Below, in pieces: positions 1 to 6,497 of a DNA stretch of 9,079 nt. How positions within the stretch are numbered: the first letter of the stretch is position 1; each line of letters begins with the position of its first letter. The notes below the pieces were generated by a model, which saw only the letters and a program-made list of their open reading frames with translations, did not search any database and was not told where the DNA came from. The position numbers were made by a program, and so were the translations under genes. Source of the DNA: CPC320 sp002684375. GTDB lineage: Bacteria > Pseudomonadota > Alphaproteobacteria > Rhodobacterales > Rhodobacteraceae. The stretch is from positions 1 to 9,079 of the forward strand of contig CBFIHZ010000065.1 of NCBI GenBank assembly GCA_965662545.1, read 5' to 3'.

Positions 1-121
1 TTATGATACTCTCTGGCGCAGGCGGACGGTACCCAAGTGCGCTGTGAGGTCTAACGGTATTGTAATGATGTCGCCACCTTTCGATTAGGATTTGTGCTTC
101 TCTGAGCGAGTAAAAGATTTC
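1..121 (-). pseudogene. IS3-family transposase OrfB, C-terminal remnant (runs off left edge)
   Basis: Read on the minus strand, bases 121 to 2 give 40 codons without a stop. They contain EIFYSLREAQ, then RWRHHYNTVRPHSALGY and RPPAPE. This is the conserved C-terminal tail of IS3-family OrfB (the DDE integrase subunit), which follows the catalytic Glu. Upstream in the same frame the similarity stops abruptly at base 121, and an in-frame TGA lies about 8 codons further up (near 146-148). The catalytic core is therefore missing and this is a dead fragment. The true C-terminus lies beyond the left edge. Family assignment is confident from the YN..RPH..LGY..PP pattern; the exact IS cannot be named. 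Confidence 0.85.
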
Positions 122-298
122 AAACCACCCAAAGATAGGTTCAATTCAGTTGCAAGGTTTGAATCTAAGAAAAGCTGTTTTTATCTCAAAATCGACCCGC
201 GCCGACATTGATGAGGTCGCTGCAAGAAAAGTCTTGTTGCGATAATCAATGTAGAAAACAAAAATACAGCACAGGATGGAAATAAGGCAGAAAGCTAA
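122..298 (+). promoter_or_regulatory. Upstream region of the Rieske gene with a small dyad
   Basis: This stretch between the IS remnant and the Rieske start codon holds no recognisable gene. It contains a perfect 5-bp dyad, CAAGA-AAAG-TCTTG (223-236), about 60 bases upstream of the start codon, which could be an operator half-site pair or chance. An AAGG at 285-288 is a reasonable ribosome binding site 10 bases before the ATG at 299. I see no convincing -35/-10 pair: TTGTTG at 234-239 has only a poor -10 at the right spacing. Confidence 0.3.
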
Positions 299-1459
299 AT
301 GGCCAAACATTTGACAGCAACAGATTTGTCCTCAGTCCAGCGGTCCGTGGAACAAGCCAATGGACTACCAAACGCGCATTACATTGACCCGCAGGTTTTT
401 AGCGAGGAGGCCGAGGCTGTTTTGAAATGCACATGGGCTGGATTGGCAGTGGGAGCGGATGTGCCAAACAATGGTGATGCCAAGCCAATTAGTTTTCTGG
501 GTATGCCGCTACTACTGCTGCGAGATAAAGACGGCGATCTTCGAGTCTTTGAAAATATTTGCCGCCACCGTGGCATGCAACTGGTAAGCGAAGCTCAAAA
601 TATCGAAGGCGCAATCCGTTGCCCCTATCATTCTTGGTGCTATTCAACCAAAGGCAAGCTCGTCAGCACACCCCATGTTGGTGGCGCTGGGCAAAACACC
701 CATCCTAGCATTGTTAAGGATGATCTTGGCCTAAATGAGGTGCGCAGCCATTTGTGGCGCGATGTGATCTTTATCAACATCACAGGAGATGCCCCAGAGT
801 TTACGGAGGTGCATAGAGATTTAATCGCTCGCTGGTCCGAGTTCGACAGCCCCATGTACCATGGCGGCCACGATAGTAAATTTGAGCTAGAACTGATGGC
901 AAACTACAAACTGGCGGTGGAAAACTATTGCGAGAGCTATCACCTACCCTGGGTACATCCAGGTCTTAACAGCTATTCACGTTTGGAAGATCATTACAAT
1001 ATTGTTGAATATGGGCAGTATTCTGGCCAAGGCACATTAGTTTACCGCCAATTTCAGACCAATGATGGCACGATCGCTTTTCCAGATTTTCCAGGCCTGT
1101 CCATAAAATGGAATGAGGGTGCCGAATATATCGCAGTCTACCCGAATGTATTACTCGGTGTGCAACGTGACCATGCTTTTGCAATCGTGTTGAAACCCAC
1201 GGCCCAGAATAAAACCATCGAGCATATTCATATCTACTATGCTTCTGCGACAACAGATTCCGAGAACAGGTCCGTGAATACCAAACAATGGAAAGAGGTT
1301 TTTGAAGAAGATATCTTTGTGGTACAAGGCATGCAATCTGGCCGACATGCTCCGACATTTGACGGAGGCCGATTTAGCCCGGTAATGGATGAGCCCACCC
1401 ATTGCTATCATGATTGGGTCGCTCGCAAAATCGAAATGTATCGTGGCCTGTATCGCTGA
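299..1459 (+). CDS. Rieske non-heme iron oxygenase, alpha (catalytic) subunit
   Basis: This 386-residue protein has the two-part architecture of ring-hydroxylating oxygenase alpha subunits. The N-terminal Rieske [2Fe-2S] site is C88-X-H90-X17-C108-X2-H111. The C-terminal mononuclear iron site appears to be H215, H220 and probably D338 (in FEEDIF). The position three residues before H215, which carries the bridging Asp in naphthalene dioxygenase, is Glu here (E212 in CESYH). A Glu at this place is known from the carnitine monooxygenase CntA (ECYH), so a quaternary-amine or similar small substrate is a reasonable guess rather than an aromatic ring. Length is normal for the family. No reductase, ferredoxin or beta subunit gene is in the window, so the electron donor is elsewhere. 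An AAGG 10 bases upstream supports the start. The gene is intact with both metal sites complete. Substrate is unknown. Confidence 0.9.
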   Translation: MAKHLTATDLSSVQRSVEQANGLPNAHYIDPQVFSEEAEAVLKCTWAGLAVGADVPNNGDAKPISFLGMPLLLLRDKDGDLRVFENICRHRGMQLVSEAQNIEGAIRCPYHSWCYSTKGKLVSTPHVGGAGQNTHPSIVKDDLGLNEVRSHLWRDVIFINITGDAPEFTEVHRDLIARWSEFDSPMYHGGHDSKFELELMANYKLAVENYCESYHLPWVHPGLNSYSRLEDHYNIVEYGQYSGQGTLVYRQFQTNDGTIAFPDFPGLSIKWNEGAEYIAVYPNVLLGVQRDHAFAIVLKPTAQNKTIEHIHIYYASATTDSENRSVNTKQWKEVFEEDIFVVQGMQSGRHAPTFDGGRFSPVMDEPTHCYHDWVARKIEMYRGLYR

Positions 1460-1664
1460 CGACTTGAACGCAATGATCCTCGCAGCCCACGCCTGTAAAG
1501 ATCATTGGGGGTTGGTAGAGCTTTACACAAGGGCTGCCGATCTTGCAGTCGAGCAAGATGCAGAATGTTTTTTTTTAACCTATGCATATGTCTTTGCCTT
1601 GCAGACGGGCCATCCCAACCAAATTGACCTGAAAGCCCGTTTGAAACACTACGGACGCGAATGA
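1443..1664 (+). CDS. Small conserved-looking helical protein, coupled to the Rieske gene
   Basis: The frame ending at the TGA at 1662-1664 encodes a protein-like segment, LNAMILAAHACKDHWGLVEL followed by YTRAADLAV, then ECFFLTYAYVFALQTGHP, ending KARLKHYGRE. It looks like a short helix-hairpin (TPR/Sel1-like) protein of the kind I recall from Rhodobacterales, but I cannot name it. The open frame reaches back to an ATG at 1389, where it would overlap the Rieske gene by 71 bases and begin with residues that are only a shadow of that gene. The GTG at 1443, which overlaps the Rieske stop by 17 bases, or the ATG at 1473 are more plausible starts. The overlap suggests translational coupling, so it may work with the oxygenase, for example as a small accessory subunit. 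That role is inference. Confidence 0.6.
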   Translation: MACIADDLNAMILAAHACKDHWGLVELYTRAADLAVEQDAECFFLTYAYVFALQTGHPNQIDLKARLKHYGRE

Positions 1665-1998
1665 AGTGGATCAGTTTGCGATCTCTAATTTGGCGGAGAA
1701 CCGAGACTGCTTCTGGGGCATCAGGGCCAATGCTGGGGACGAGCTTGCTGTTCATGTTCCACAGCAACACTTGACTGCGGCTTCTAAAACCAACGTCGCA
1801 AACATCAAGACAGAGCCACGTTAACTGGGTGAAGTACGGTTTGAAAATATGTTCTGAGATATATTCGAAGATCAAACATCAAGAACAACAATACCTATAG
1901 GGACCCTCTAACCCTTCCTCATATAGGGGACCCGTAAGGATCAGAAGGTCCTGTAGCAGTGCCCTCATCCCCCATAGAGTTTGTTGCTGTCTCGGTGT
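1665..1998. other. Stretch of about 330 bases without an assignable gene
   Basis: Between 1661 and about 1830 several frames stay open. On the plus strand an ATG at 1661 overlaps the previous stop as ATGA and would give a 37-residue peptide (MKWISLRSLIWRR...). A second plus frame runs from about 1666 to a TAA near 1830 and includes NRDCFWGIRANAGDELAVHV. On the minus strand one frame reads SRSQVLLWNMNSKLVPSIGP. None matches a family I recognise, and they cannot all be real. The stretch may be a decayed gene or mobile element. From 1870 to 1998 I see only the short repeats listed separately, and no clear terminator for the esterase gene that ends at 1999. Confidence 0.4.
1896..1933. repeat. Two near-identical short direct repeats (TATAGGG(G)ACCC)
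   Basis: TATAGGGACCC at 1896-1906 is repeated with one extra G at 1922-1933. Just beyond, GGACC (1928-1932) pairs with GGTCC about 14 bases later. This could be a small protein-binding site or a relic of an insertion; nothing ties it to a known element. Confidence 0.4.
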
Positions 1999-2661
1999 CT
2001 AACAAAAGTCGGCAAATCCTTCTAAAGCAATTGTCTCTGCAATGCCGATCCCTAATTTTCGTGTATTTTCAACATCCAAATGCAATCCATCCACCGGGTC
2101 TGGCTCACAAAATTGGGCTGCATCTGCGAAGTAAATATCCTGCTCGATAGCGAGTTCCCCATAGAGTTTAGCCAGTTCGGGCAACCATCGAGTGAGCTCA
2201 TCCAATTCGGGGAAACCTGCTCCAGTCACTAAAGGCTGTGACAAACAATTTGGGGGAGAGACAATCATCACTTTGGGAGGGTTTGTGTTAGGCACAGAGC
2301 TGCCCGGAGCGGTTGGTAGATCCCTGGCTGTCGTAATTAAAGATCGCATCGCATTGACTGTATCTTGTGGTTTGCGACTAGGTTCTGCGAAGGTATCATT
2401 CGTCCCGAGCGCTAAGATAACAAGATCTAATGGTGCGGCTTGAAGTAATGCAACAGGTAAGTGTTTTAAGCCATTCCGTCCAGGGCGACCTGCAAATTCA
2501 AGATCAGTGGTCCGTCCCCCAAGACCAGCCTCCCAAACAGTTACGTCTTTTAAACTTGAGGCAATAACATTTGGCCAGCGATCCTCGAAAGAGTGTCGGT
2601 CTTTTTGGCTCGCATTGCGTCCCCAGACAAGGGAATCTCCATAAACTAAAATCGACTTCAT
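1999..2661 (-). CDS. SGNH/GDSL-type esterase (arylesterase-like)
   Basis: This 220-residue serine hydrolase carries all blocks of the SGNH fold. Block I is YGDSLVWG with the nucleophile Ser10. Block II is EAGLGGRTTDL with the oxyanion Gly near residue 49. Block III is LALGTNDT with Asn88. Block V is DGLHLD with Asp191 and His194 completing the triad. The pattern GRTT followed by NGLKHLP and PLDLVILALGTND is that of the arylesterase-like subfamily, which cleaves small aryl or acyl esters. There is no signal peptide, so it is likely cytoplasmic. The open frame extends to an ATG at 2700, but the ATG at 2661 starts right at block I and has a strong ribosome binding site, so it is chosen. It is divergent from the YczE-like gene. 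The natural substrate is unknown. Confidence 0.9.
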   Translation of the reverse strand: MKSILVYGDSLVWGRNASQKDRHSFEDRWPNVIASSLKDVTVWEAGLGGRTTDLEFAGRPGRNGLKHLPVALLQAAPLDLVILALGTNDTFAEPSRKPQDTVNAMRSLITTARDLPTAPGSSVPNTNPPKVMIVSPPNCLSQPLVTGAGFPELDELTRWLPELAKLYGELAIEQDIYFADAAQFCEPDPVDGLHLDVENTRKLGIGIAETIALEGFADFC

Positions 2662-2666
2662 CAAAT

Positions 2667-2674
2667 CTCCTCCC
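2667..2674 (-). promoter_or_regulatory. Ribosome binding site fixing the esterase start
   Basis: On the minus strand GGGAGGAG stands 5 bases before the ATG at 2661. The alternative ATG at 2700 has nothing comparable, which decides the start. Confidence 0.7.
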
Positions 2675-2728
2675 ACTGTTGAAAAACCATCAAACAACAT
2701 AAAAGGTCAACTGAAAGTAAGACCCCTT

Positions 2729-2851
2729 CTAGAGTTTTGCCTGGACCCATTTGTCTAAATCGGACAGAAGACGTTCACTAAGAGCAGAGATGCCGGCCAA
2801 ATTTAAGGGTGGGAAATCTGAGTCTAACCGGCTATCGGGGAGAAGAACGCA
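2729..2851 (-). pseudogene. Orphan C-terminal fragment of an unidentified protein
   Basis: The minus strand between a TGA (2852-2854) and a TAG (2729-2731) reads VLLPDSRLDSDFPPLNLAGI followed by SALSERLLSDLDKWVQAKL. This is about 40 codons that look like an amphipathic protein C-terminus ending naturally. There is no suitable start codon and no upstream continuation, because the frame is closed by the TGA and the YczE-like gene begins at 2888 on the other strand. I take it as the remaining tail of a lost gene. It resembles the final helix of a hydrolase, but I cannot name the family. It could also be chance coding potential. Confidence 0.35.
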
Positions 2852-2887
2852 TCAAAATTGGTGCTTTCTTGCGAGGTTTATTAGGTA

Positions 2888-3577
2888 ATGAAACTCAAAC
2901 TAAGGTTTTTGGCAGTGAAGGCAGTGCCAAAGCTGTTCTGGAGTTCACCTAAAGCCCTAACAATACGGCCTCCAATTATTTCAGCAGTAGTCTTAATTTT
3001 TGGTCTTATCTTGTTTGGCCTCGGGGAGGCCCTTTTGATAGCATCCAGTGTTGGTGTCAGCCCTTGGACAGTATTTGCGCAAGGCGTTACAAATGTGACG
3101 GGATGGAGCGTAGGTTTTGCTACGTTTGTGATAAGTATCTGCGTTTTGCTGCTTTGGATTCCACTCAGGCAAACTCCTGGTTTCGGTACCGCACTGAACA
3201 TAATCATAATTGCTTTGGTTCTTGATAACTCCCTACCTTATCTACCTGAATTTGAACAGCTGGGTTTAAAAATTATAGAGGCTATTGTTGGCGTAATGGT
3301 CACCGGTTTTGGTGGTGGATTGTACCTAATAGCCAATCTGGGGCCCGGTCCCAGAGATGGGTTGATGACAGGCTTACAAAGCAAAACAAACCTTCCCATA
3401 GCATGGGTCCGCAGTGCCATTGAACTGACCGTTGTGGCGGTTGGGTGGTGTTTGGGTGGCGTTGTCGGAGTTGGGACACTGCTCTTTGCCTTTGGCATTG
3501 GGCCATCAGTGGCGGCCTCTCTGTATGGTTTGCAATGGGCTTTTGGGAATGAAACGAACAAAGAAAAGACCCTCTGA
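2888..3577 (+). CDS. YczE/YyaS/YitT-type integral membrane protein
   Basis: This 229-residue protein has hydrophobic segments at roughly residues 28-50, 75-93, 100-116, 128-150, 172-192 and 194-212. The first segment runs into GEALLIASSVGVSPWTVFAQ. The middle one leads into LYLIANLGPGPRDGLMTGL (residues 145-163). These Gly-rich loops are characteristic of the YczE branch of the YczE/YyaS/YitT group. Members are poorly characterised inner-membrane proteins, sometimes found near transport or antibiotic genes. The start has a GAGG 11 bases upstream (2873-2876). A basic N-terminal extension (about 27 residues) precedes the first helix. The gene converges on the PhnD-like gene, with 19 bases between the stops. 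No function can be given beyond likely transport or membrane regulation. Confidence 0.85.
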   Translation: MKLKLRFLAVKAVPKLFWSSPKALTIRPPIISAVVLIFGLILFGLGEALLIASSVGVSPWTVFAQGVTNVTGWSVGFATFVISICVLLLWIPLRQTPGFGTALNIIIIALVLDNSLPYLPEFEQLGLKIIEAIVGVMVTGFGGGLYLIANLGPGPRDGLMTGLQSKTNLPIAWVRSAIELTVVAVGWCLGGVVGVGTLLFAFGIGPSVAASLYGLQWAFGNETNKEKTL

Positions 3578-3596
3578 AAATAACGATCTCAACAGT

Positions 3597-4340
3597 CTAT
3601 TCAGGGTTGGGTATCTTTAGGTATTCCGAAGCCGGGATTTTCACAATCCCCTTCAGAAGCATATCATCACGCATATCCTGTGGTAGATCTTGAATCGCTT
3701 GTTTAACAGCATCGAAAATTTGATCTGCATCCAGCGCCAGCGATGTGATCAAGGGTAATGCAGGGGTAGTAGGCGTTGTTCTCTCCAATACTCGTAACTT
3801 TGATGCGAATGCCTCATGCCTTTCAATCAGCATCCAAGTCACCGCATCAATTGCGGCAATATCAGCTTTGCCACTCACAACCATTTCAGCAGATTTTAAA
3901 TGCCCGTGTGACTCAACCCGGTTTGGAAAATGAATGCCTTGCGCTGCCGCATGATTAAGTGGCGCCGCATAACCTGATTGCGAGGCTTCCATATTGTAGG
4001 CCAAAACGGCTTGGTCGTAGTCTTTAAGCAACAAGCGCGGGTCATTTTTTTGTACCACTATTGCGCTGAAATAGTGGCCTGGCAGACAGTTGGGTAAATC
4101 ATAATTCGGTGTGCCAACCAATTGAACTTTGCCGTGCAGGATGTTGCGATATGGCATACCACATGTTTGACTTAATACCAAACCGGGGTCCAGCCAGCTG
4201 ATTATATCTTGGGCATCTTGCGACAGAGTAATTGGCGCGGGAATGCCTTTTTTGGTCAAATTTTTTCGGATTAAGTCCCATAAGAGCGAGATAGCATAGT
4301 CTAATTCGGGACGGGCATACATTGGTAAACTGGCAATCAT
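3597..4340 (-). CDS. PhnD-type phosphate/phosphonate-binding-fold protein without signal peptide
   Basis: This 247-residue protein belongs to the PhnD-like substrate-binding group (periplasmic-binding fold, type 2). Motifs seen are LVLSQTCGMPY (residues 55-65), SQSGYAAPLNH (120-130) and ADIAAIDAVTW (159-169), as in solo proteins I recall from Rhodobacteraceae. Normal members of ABC systems carry an export signal; this one begins directly with MIASLPMYARPE, so it should stay in the cytoplasm. No ABC permease or ATPase is nearby. A longer frame starts at 4394 but would overlap the upstream TPR gene by 34 bases. The ATG at 4340 has AGGGA (4348-4352) 7 bases upstream and begins at the first strand of the fold, so it is preferred. 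It is the second gene of an operon with the TPR protein. Ligand unknown. Confidence 0.85.
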   Translation of the reverse strand: MIASLPMYARPELDYAISLLWDLIRKNLTKKGIPAPITLSQDAQDIISWLDPGLVLSQTCGMPYRNILHGKVQLVGTPNYDLPNCLPGHYFSAIVVQKNDPRLLLKDYDQAVLAYNMEASQSGYAAPLNHAAAQGIHFPNRVESHGHLKSAEMVVSGKADIAAIDAVTWMLIERHEAFASKLRVLERTTPTTPALPLITSLALDADQIFDAVKQAIQDLPQDMRDDMLLKGIVKIPASEYLKIPNPE

Positions 4341-4347
4341 CGGTATT

Positions 4348-4352
4348 TCCCT
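4348..4352 (-). promoter_or_regulatory. Ribosome binding site fixing the PhnD-like start
   Basis: AGGGA on the minus strand lies 7 bases before the ATG at 4340 and immediately after the TPR stop at 4361 in transcription order. This supports the shorter protein and a two-gene transcript. Confidence 0.55.
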
Positions 4353-4360
4353 GATCGTGT

Positions 4361-6049
4361 TCAAGTTGAAGATTGTGAAACTGTTTTCCGACAACAGCAG
4401 GACGAAGTAATCGTCAAATCTGTTTTCGAAAGAGCCTCTGCAAGCAAGCCTTGCAGCTCATTGCATTCCATTTCTCCATTTCGTTCTTTCAGACACTCAA
4501 CGATCCCATGCAAAGCCCAGACGTTATTCTTGTGCTGCCCGCAGCGAGGCACTGTATCATTTAGCCCAAGATCCGCGCGGTACACTTCTTCTGCTTCTTC
4601 ATAGTGTCCTTGTTCCAATAACAGCGCCCCAAGCGCATGACGGGGGGGGTGCATCCATGGCCAAGGCTCTGAATAATGCAAATCGTCGCAGCGCCGAACA
4701 CTTTCACGCAGATGAGCAAACGCAATGTCATAGTTCCCTTTGTGGTACTCAAGTTCGCCCAGAAGCATCTTTTCTCCGACCCCTAAGATTTGGAGCGCTG
4801 GATTATTGAAGAGCTTTCTGTTGGGGGAAATGCACTTAAGAGAGGCGTAGAAAGCCTCTTTCTCCTGATCGGCTTTGTCGAATTGCTTTAACGCAGCAAA
4901 CGCAATCGTTTTTGCGTAGTGGTACATGCTAGTTGTTAAGCAATAAAGCTCCGGCCTTTCAGGCATAGGGGAGCCAATAATTTCCTGCCATTTTCCAAAC
5001 CGCACAAGCACATGCATTCTCATGGCATAATACCCTTCCATAGTTCCTGCAATGAAGGGCTTATCTTTCAAGTCGATGACATCAGGGGGCAGGTTTTCGC
5101 AAATCTCTTCTGCAGCAGCCATAGCAGGTTCAAACTGACCAAGTAACATGCAGGTGTACATCATCAGATGCAGGTCATGACAGCGAGCGGTTGTGTAATA
5201 GTTGTAGGGCCCTGCATAAGACAGGTATTTTCGGTTTACCAGAATAGCCGCCTCACTTGCGGTTTTTGCCTTTTCATATTCGCCGCATAGTAAGTAGATG
5301 TGCCCAGGCATATGTTGAATATGGCCCGCGTCAGGACAAAGACCACCTAACCGATCGGCGGAGTCCATAGCACGTTCAGGTTCTGGTGACATCTCCAACA
5401 GGTGAATGTGGAGATGTAAAATGGCTGGGTGCTGTTCTTCGTCACGTTGGCCAGCCAAACCGATTGCATATTCGCACAATCGGATCGCTTCGTATGTGTC
5501 AGCACCTTTAGGGGGTAAACAGGTTTTTACATCCCACATGCGCCAAGGTGTACGCGTCATCATTGCTTCGACACACAACGCCATTACAGATTGATTGTCC
5601 GGAAAATCAACATTCACCTGCCGCATGGCATGAGCGTATGCATCATCCCATGCATCAAATTCTGATTGAGAAACAGTGTGAGGTTTTTGTATACGTTGCG
5701 AAAGTGCTTCGATCAAAGCCTTTTCAAGCGGTGATGTCACATCAGACAGCGCGGTAGCTTTATCCAAATAACTCCGGCAATAAGATGTGCATACCGCTGC
5801 TTCTGGTTCACTGAAATCTATCCAGGGCATATTGTAAAATGGGCCAGCTGCATAAACGATACCCCAATGCAGCATGGCGCAGGTTGGATCGTACTCCAGC
5901 GCTTTTTTGAAGCAAGTCAAGCCTTCTTCTTGATTAAAGCCAAAACACCAATTCAAGCCCAGATCGAACAGTCGCTGCGCATCAGCGCTAACTGTACTCA
6001 CCTTGAAACTATGCGAACCCAGGTCAAAATCTAGCATGTCATTTTTCAT
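4361..6049 (-). CDS. Large tetratricopeptide-repeat (TPR) protein
   Basis: This 562-residue, signal-peptide-free, probably cytoplasmic protein begins with a TPR unit: DAQRLFDLGLNWCFGFNQEE (23-42), then GLTCFKKALEYDPTCAMLHW. It continues with helical repeats rich in His and aromatic residues: HLHIHLLEMSPEPERAMDSA (212-231), HIQHMPGHIYLLCGEYEKA (243-261), YYTTARCHDLHLMMYTCMLLG (about 284-304) and HALGALLLEQGHYEEAEEVY near residue 480. The cluster of His and Cys in the middle is conserved, as I recall, in this family, but no catalytic role is established. The C-terminus has a Cys triplet (SSCCCRK) followed by an 8-residue tail. GAGGG 9 bases upstream supports the ATG at 6049. It is co-directional with the PhnD-like gene, 20 bases apart. 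Function is unknown; TPRs usually mediate protein contacts. Confidence 0.85.
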   Translation of the reverse strand: MKNDMLDFDLGSHSFKVSTVSADAQRLFDLGLNWCFGFNQEEGLTCFKKALEYDPTCAMLHWGIVYAAGPFYNMPWIDFSEPEAAVCTSYCRSYLDKATALSDVTSPLEKALIEALSQRIQKPHTVSQSEFDAWDDAYAHAMRQVNVDFPDNQSVMALCVEAMMTRTPWRMWDVKTCLPPKGADTYEAIRLCEYAIGLAGQRDEEQHPAILHLHIHLLEMSPEPERAMDSADRLGGLCPDAGHIQHMPGHIYLLCGEYEKAKTASEAAILVNRKYLSYAGPYNYYTTARCHDLHLMMYTCMLLGQFEPAMAAAEEICENLPPDVIDLKDKPFIAGTMEGYYAMRMHVLVRFGKWQEIIGSPMPERPELYCLTTSMYHYAKTIAFAALKQFDKADQEKEAFYASLKCISPNRKLFNNPALQILGVGEKMLLGELEYHKGNYDIAFAHLRESVRRCDDLHYSEPWPWMHPPRHALGALLLEQGHYEEAEEVYRADLGLNDTVPRCGQHKNNVWALHGIVECLKERNGEMECNELQGLLAEALSKTDLTITSSCCCRKTVSQSST

Positions 6050-6091
6050 GGCCAGTATCCCTCAGGGCTGGATTTGAGACCTTGCGTGCAT

Positions 6092-6143
6092 GCAGCAAGA
6101 ATTCGCTACTTCCAGTGTGGGCCTCAGAGTAGCCGTTCGCTGC
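6092..6143. repeat. Nested imperfect palindrome, possible dispersed intergenic repeat
   Basis: GCAGC (6092-6096) pairs with GCTGC (6139-6143), and inside it GCTACT (6105-6110) pairs with AGTAGC (6128-6133). TTCGCT also occurs twice in direct orientation. The pattern resembles short intergenic palindromes with TTCGCTGC ends that I remember as common in Rhodobacterales genomes. It lies in the shared upstream region of the TPR operon (minus) and the brnT gene (plus), so it could be a dispersed repeat or an operator. Confidence 0.45.
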
Positions 6144-6171
6144 GGGATGTACAAATATCAGCTGAGAACTG

Positions 6172-6194
6172 TGTCCCCCGAAAACTGAGAAACC
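6172..6194. mobile_element. Possible IS3-family terminal sequence remnant
   Basis: TGTCCCCCGAAAACTGAGAA and the next few bases have the form seen at the tips of many IS3-family elements (TGTCCCCC, then AAAACTG). No transposase gene accompanies it here and no matching opposite end was found in the window. Its position just ahead of the point where brnT loses its normal N-terminus fits an insertion scar, but the assignment rests on pattern memory only. Confidence 0.35.
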
Positions 6195-6204
6195 TTAGGC
6201 ATCT

Positions 6205-6224
6205 ATGATGGAAACCACCATCAT
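6205..6224. promoter_or_regulatory. Perfect inverted repeat ahead of brnT
   Basis: ATGATGG (6205-6211) and CCATCAT (6218-6224) are exact reverse complements around a 6-base loop, ending 12 bases before the brnT ATG. BrnT/BrnA operons are typically autorepressed through a dyad in the promoter, so this is a candidate operator. It may equally belong to the IS-like end just upstream, and it would partly overlap the ribosome binding region (GGAGA, 6225-6229). Confidence 0.4.
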
Positions 6225-6236
6225 GGAGAAATACCA

Positions 6237-6497
6237 ATGCTTACCACCTTCACGCTGCTCGTTGTCACAGGCGGCATCCTTCGGCTTGACTTTGCGGACG
6301 TTGTCCAACTTGAATGGGATACTGCACCAATTTTTGATGATGAACGGCATAATTACGGGGAACGCAGAAAAACGGCGCTTGGACTTTTAGACGGGCGTTT
6401 AGTTGTTATCGCATTCACTGAACGCAACAACAATTTGCGTATTATTTCAATGCGCAAGGCTAATAATCGAGAGGCAAAAATTTATGCCAAGTTCTAA
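6237..6497 (+). CDS. brnT: BrnT-family RNase toxin with replaced N-terminus, probably defective
   Basis: Residues 17-86 are clearly BrnT: LDFADVVQLEWD, DDERHNYGERRKTALGLLDG, RLVVIAFTER, then RIISMRKANNREAKIY. BrnT is a RelE-fold ribonuclease toxin that slows translation. Normal members begin with a strand and helix of the form F.WD..K...N...HG..F, placed just ahead of this segment. Here those residues are absent and replaced by MLTTFTLLVVTGGIL, and no other frame upstream encodes them. The first strand and the conserved His of that region are therefore missing, so activity is doubtful. An IS-end-like sequence (6172-6194) lies upstream. The gene overlaps the brnA reading frame by 14 bases, as is usual in brnTA operons. 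GGAGA 7 bases before the ATG could support translation from 6237. Confidence 0.7.
   Translation: MLTTFTLLVVTGGILRLDFADVVQLEWDTAPIFDDERHNYGERRKTALGLLDGRLVVIAFTERNNNLRIISMRKANNREAKIYAKF

Noticed and set aside
1408..1875. A 155-codon minus-strand ORF
   Set aside because: Its C-terminal half is antisense to the Rieske end and to the small protein; only the part around 1660-1800 looks protein-like and is reported as unresolved.
1970..2169. Thirteen-base repeat CCCCATAGAGTTT at 1970-1982 and 2157-2169
   Set aside because: One copy is ordinary coding sequence of the esterase, flanks do not match, and no element boundary is visible; likely chance.
3574..3610. Terminator between the converging YczE-like and PhnD-like genes
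   Set aside because: CCCTCTGAA and TTCAGGG pair only with a bulge and there is no T-run.
6205..6390. A 61-codon plus ORF ahead of brnT as the missing BrnT N-terminus
   Set aside because: It contains no WD..K...N...HG pattern and is out of frame with the BrnT homology.
6403..6483. Extension of the BrnA-MFS frame upstream to an ATG at 6403
   Set aside because: It overlaps the conserved BrnT coding sequence in another frame, and BrnA homology begins at the ATG at 6484 inside the usual 14-base overlap.
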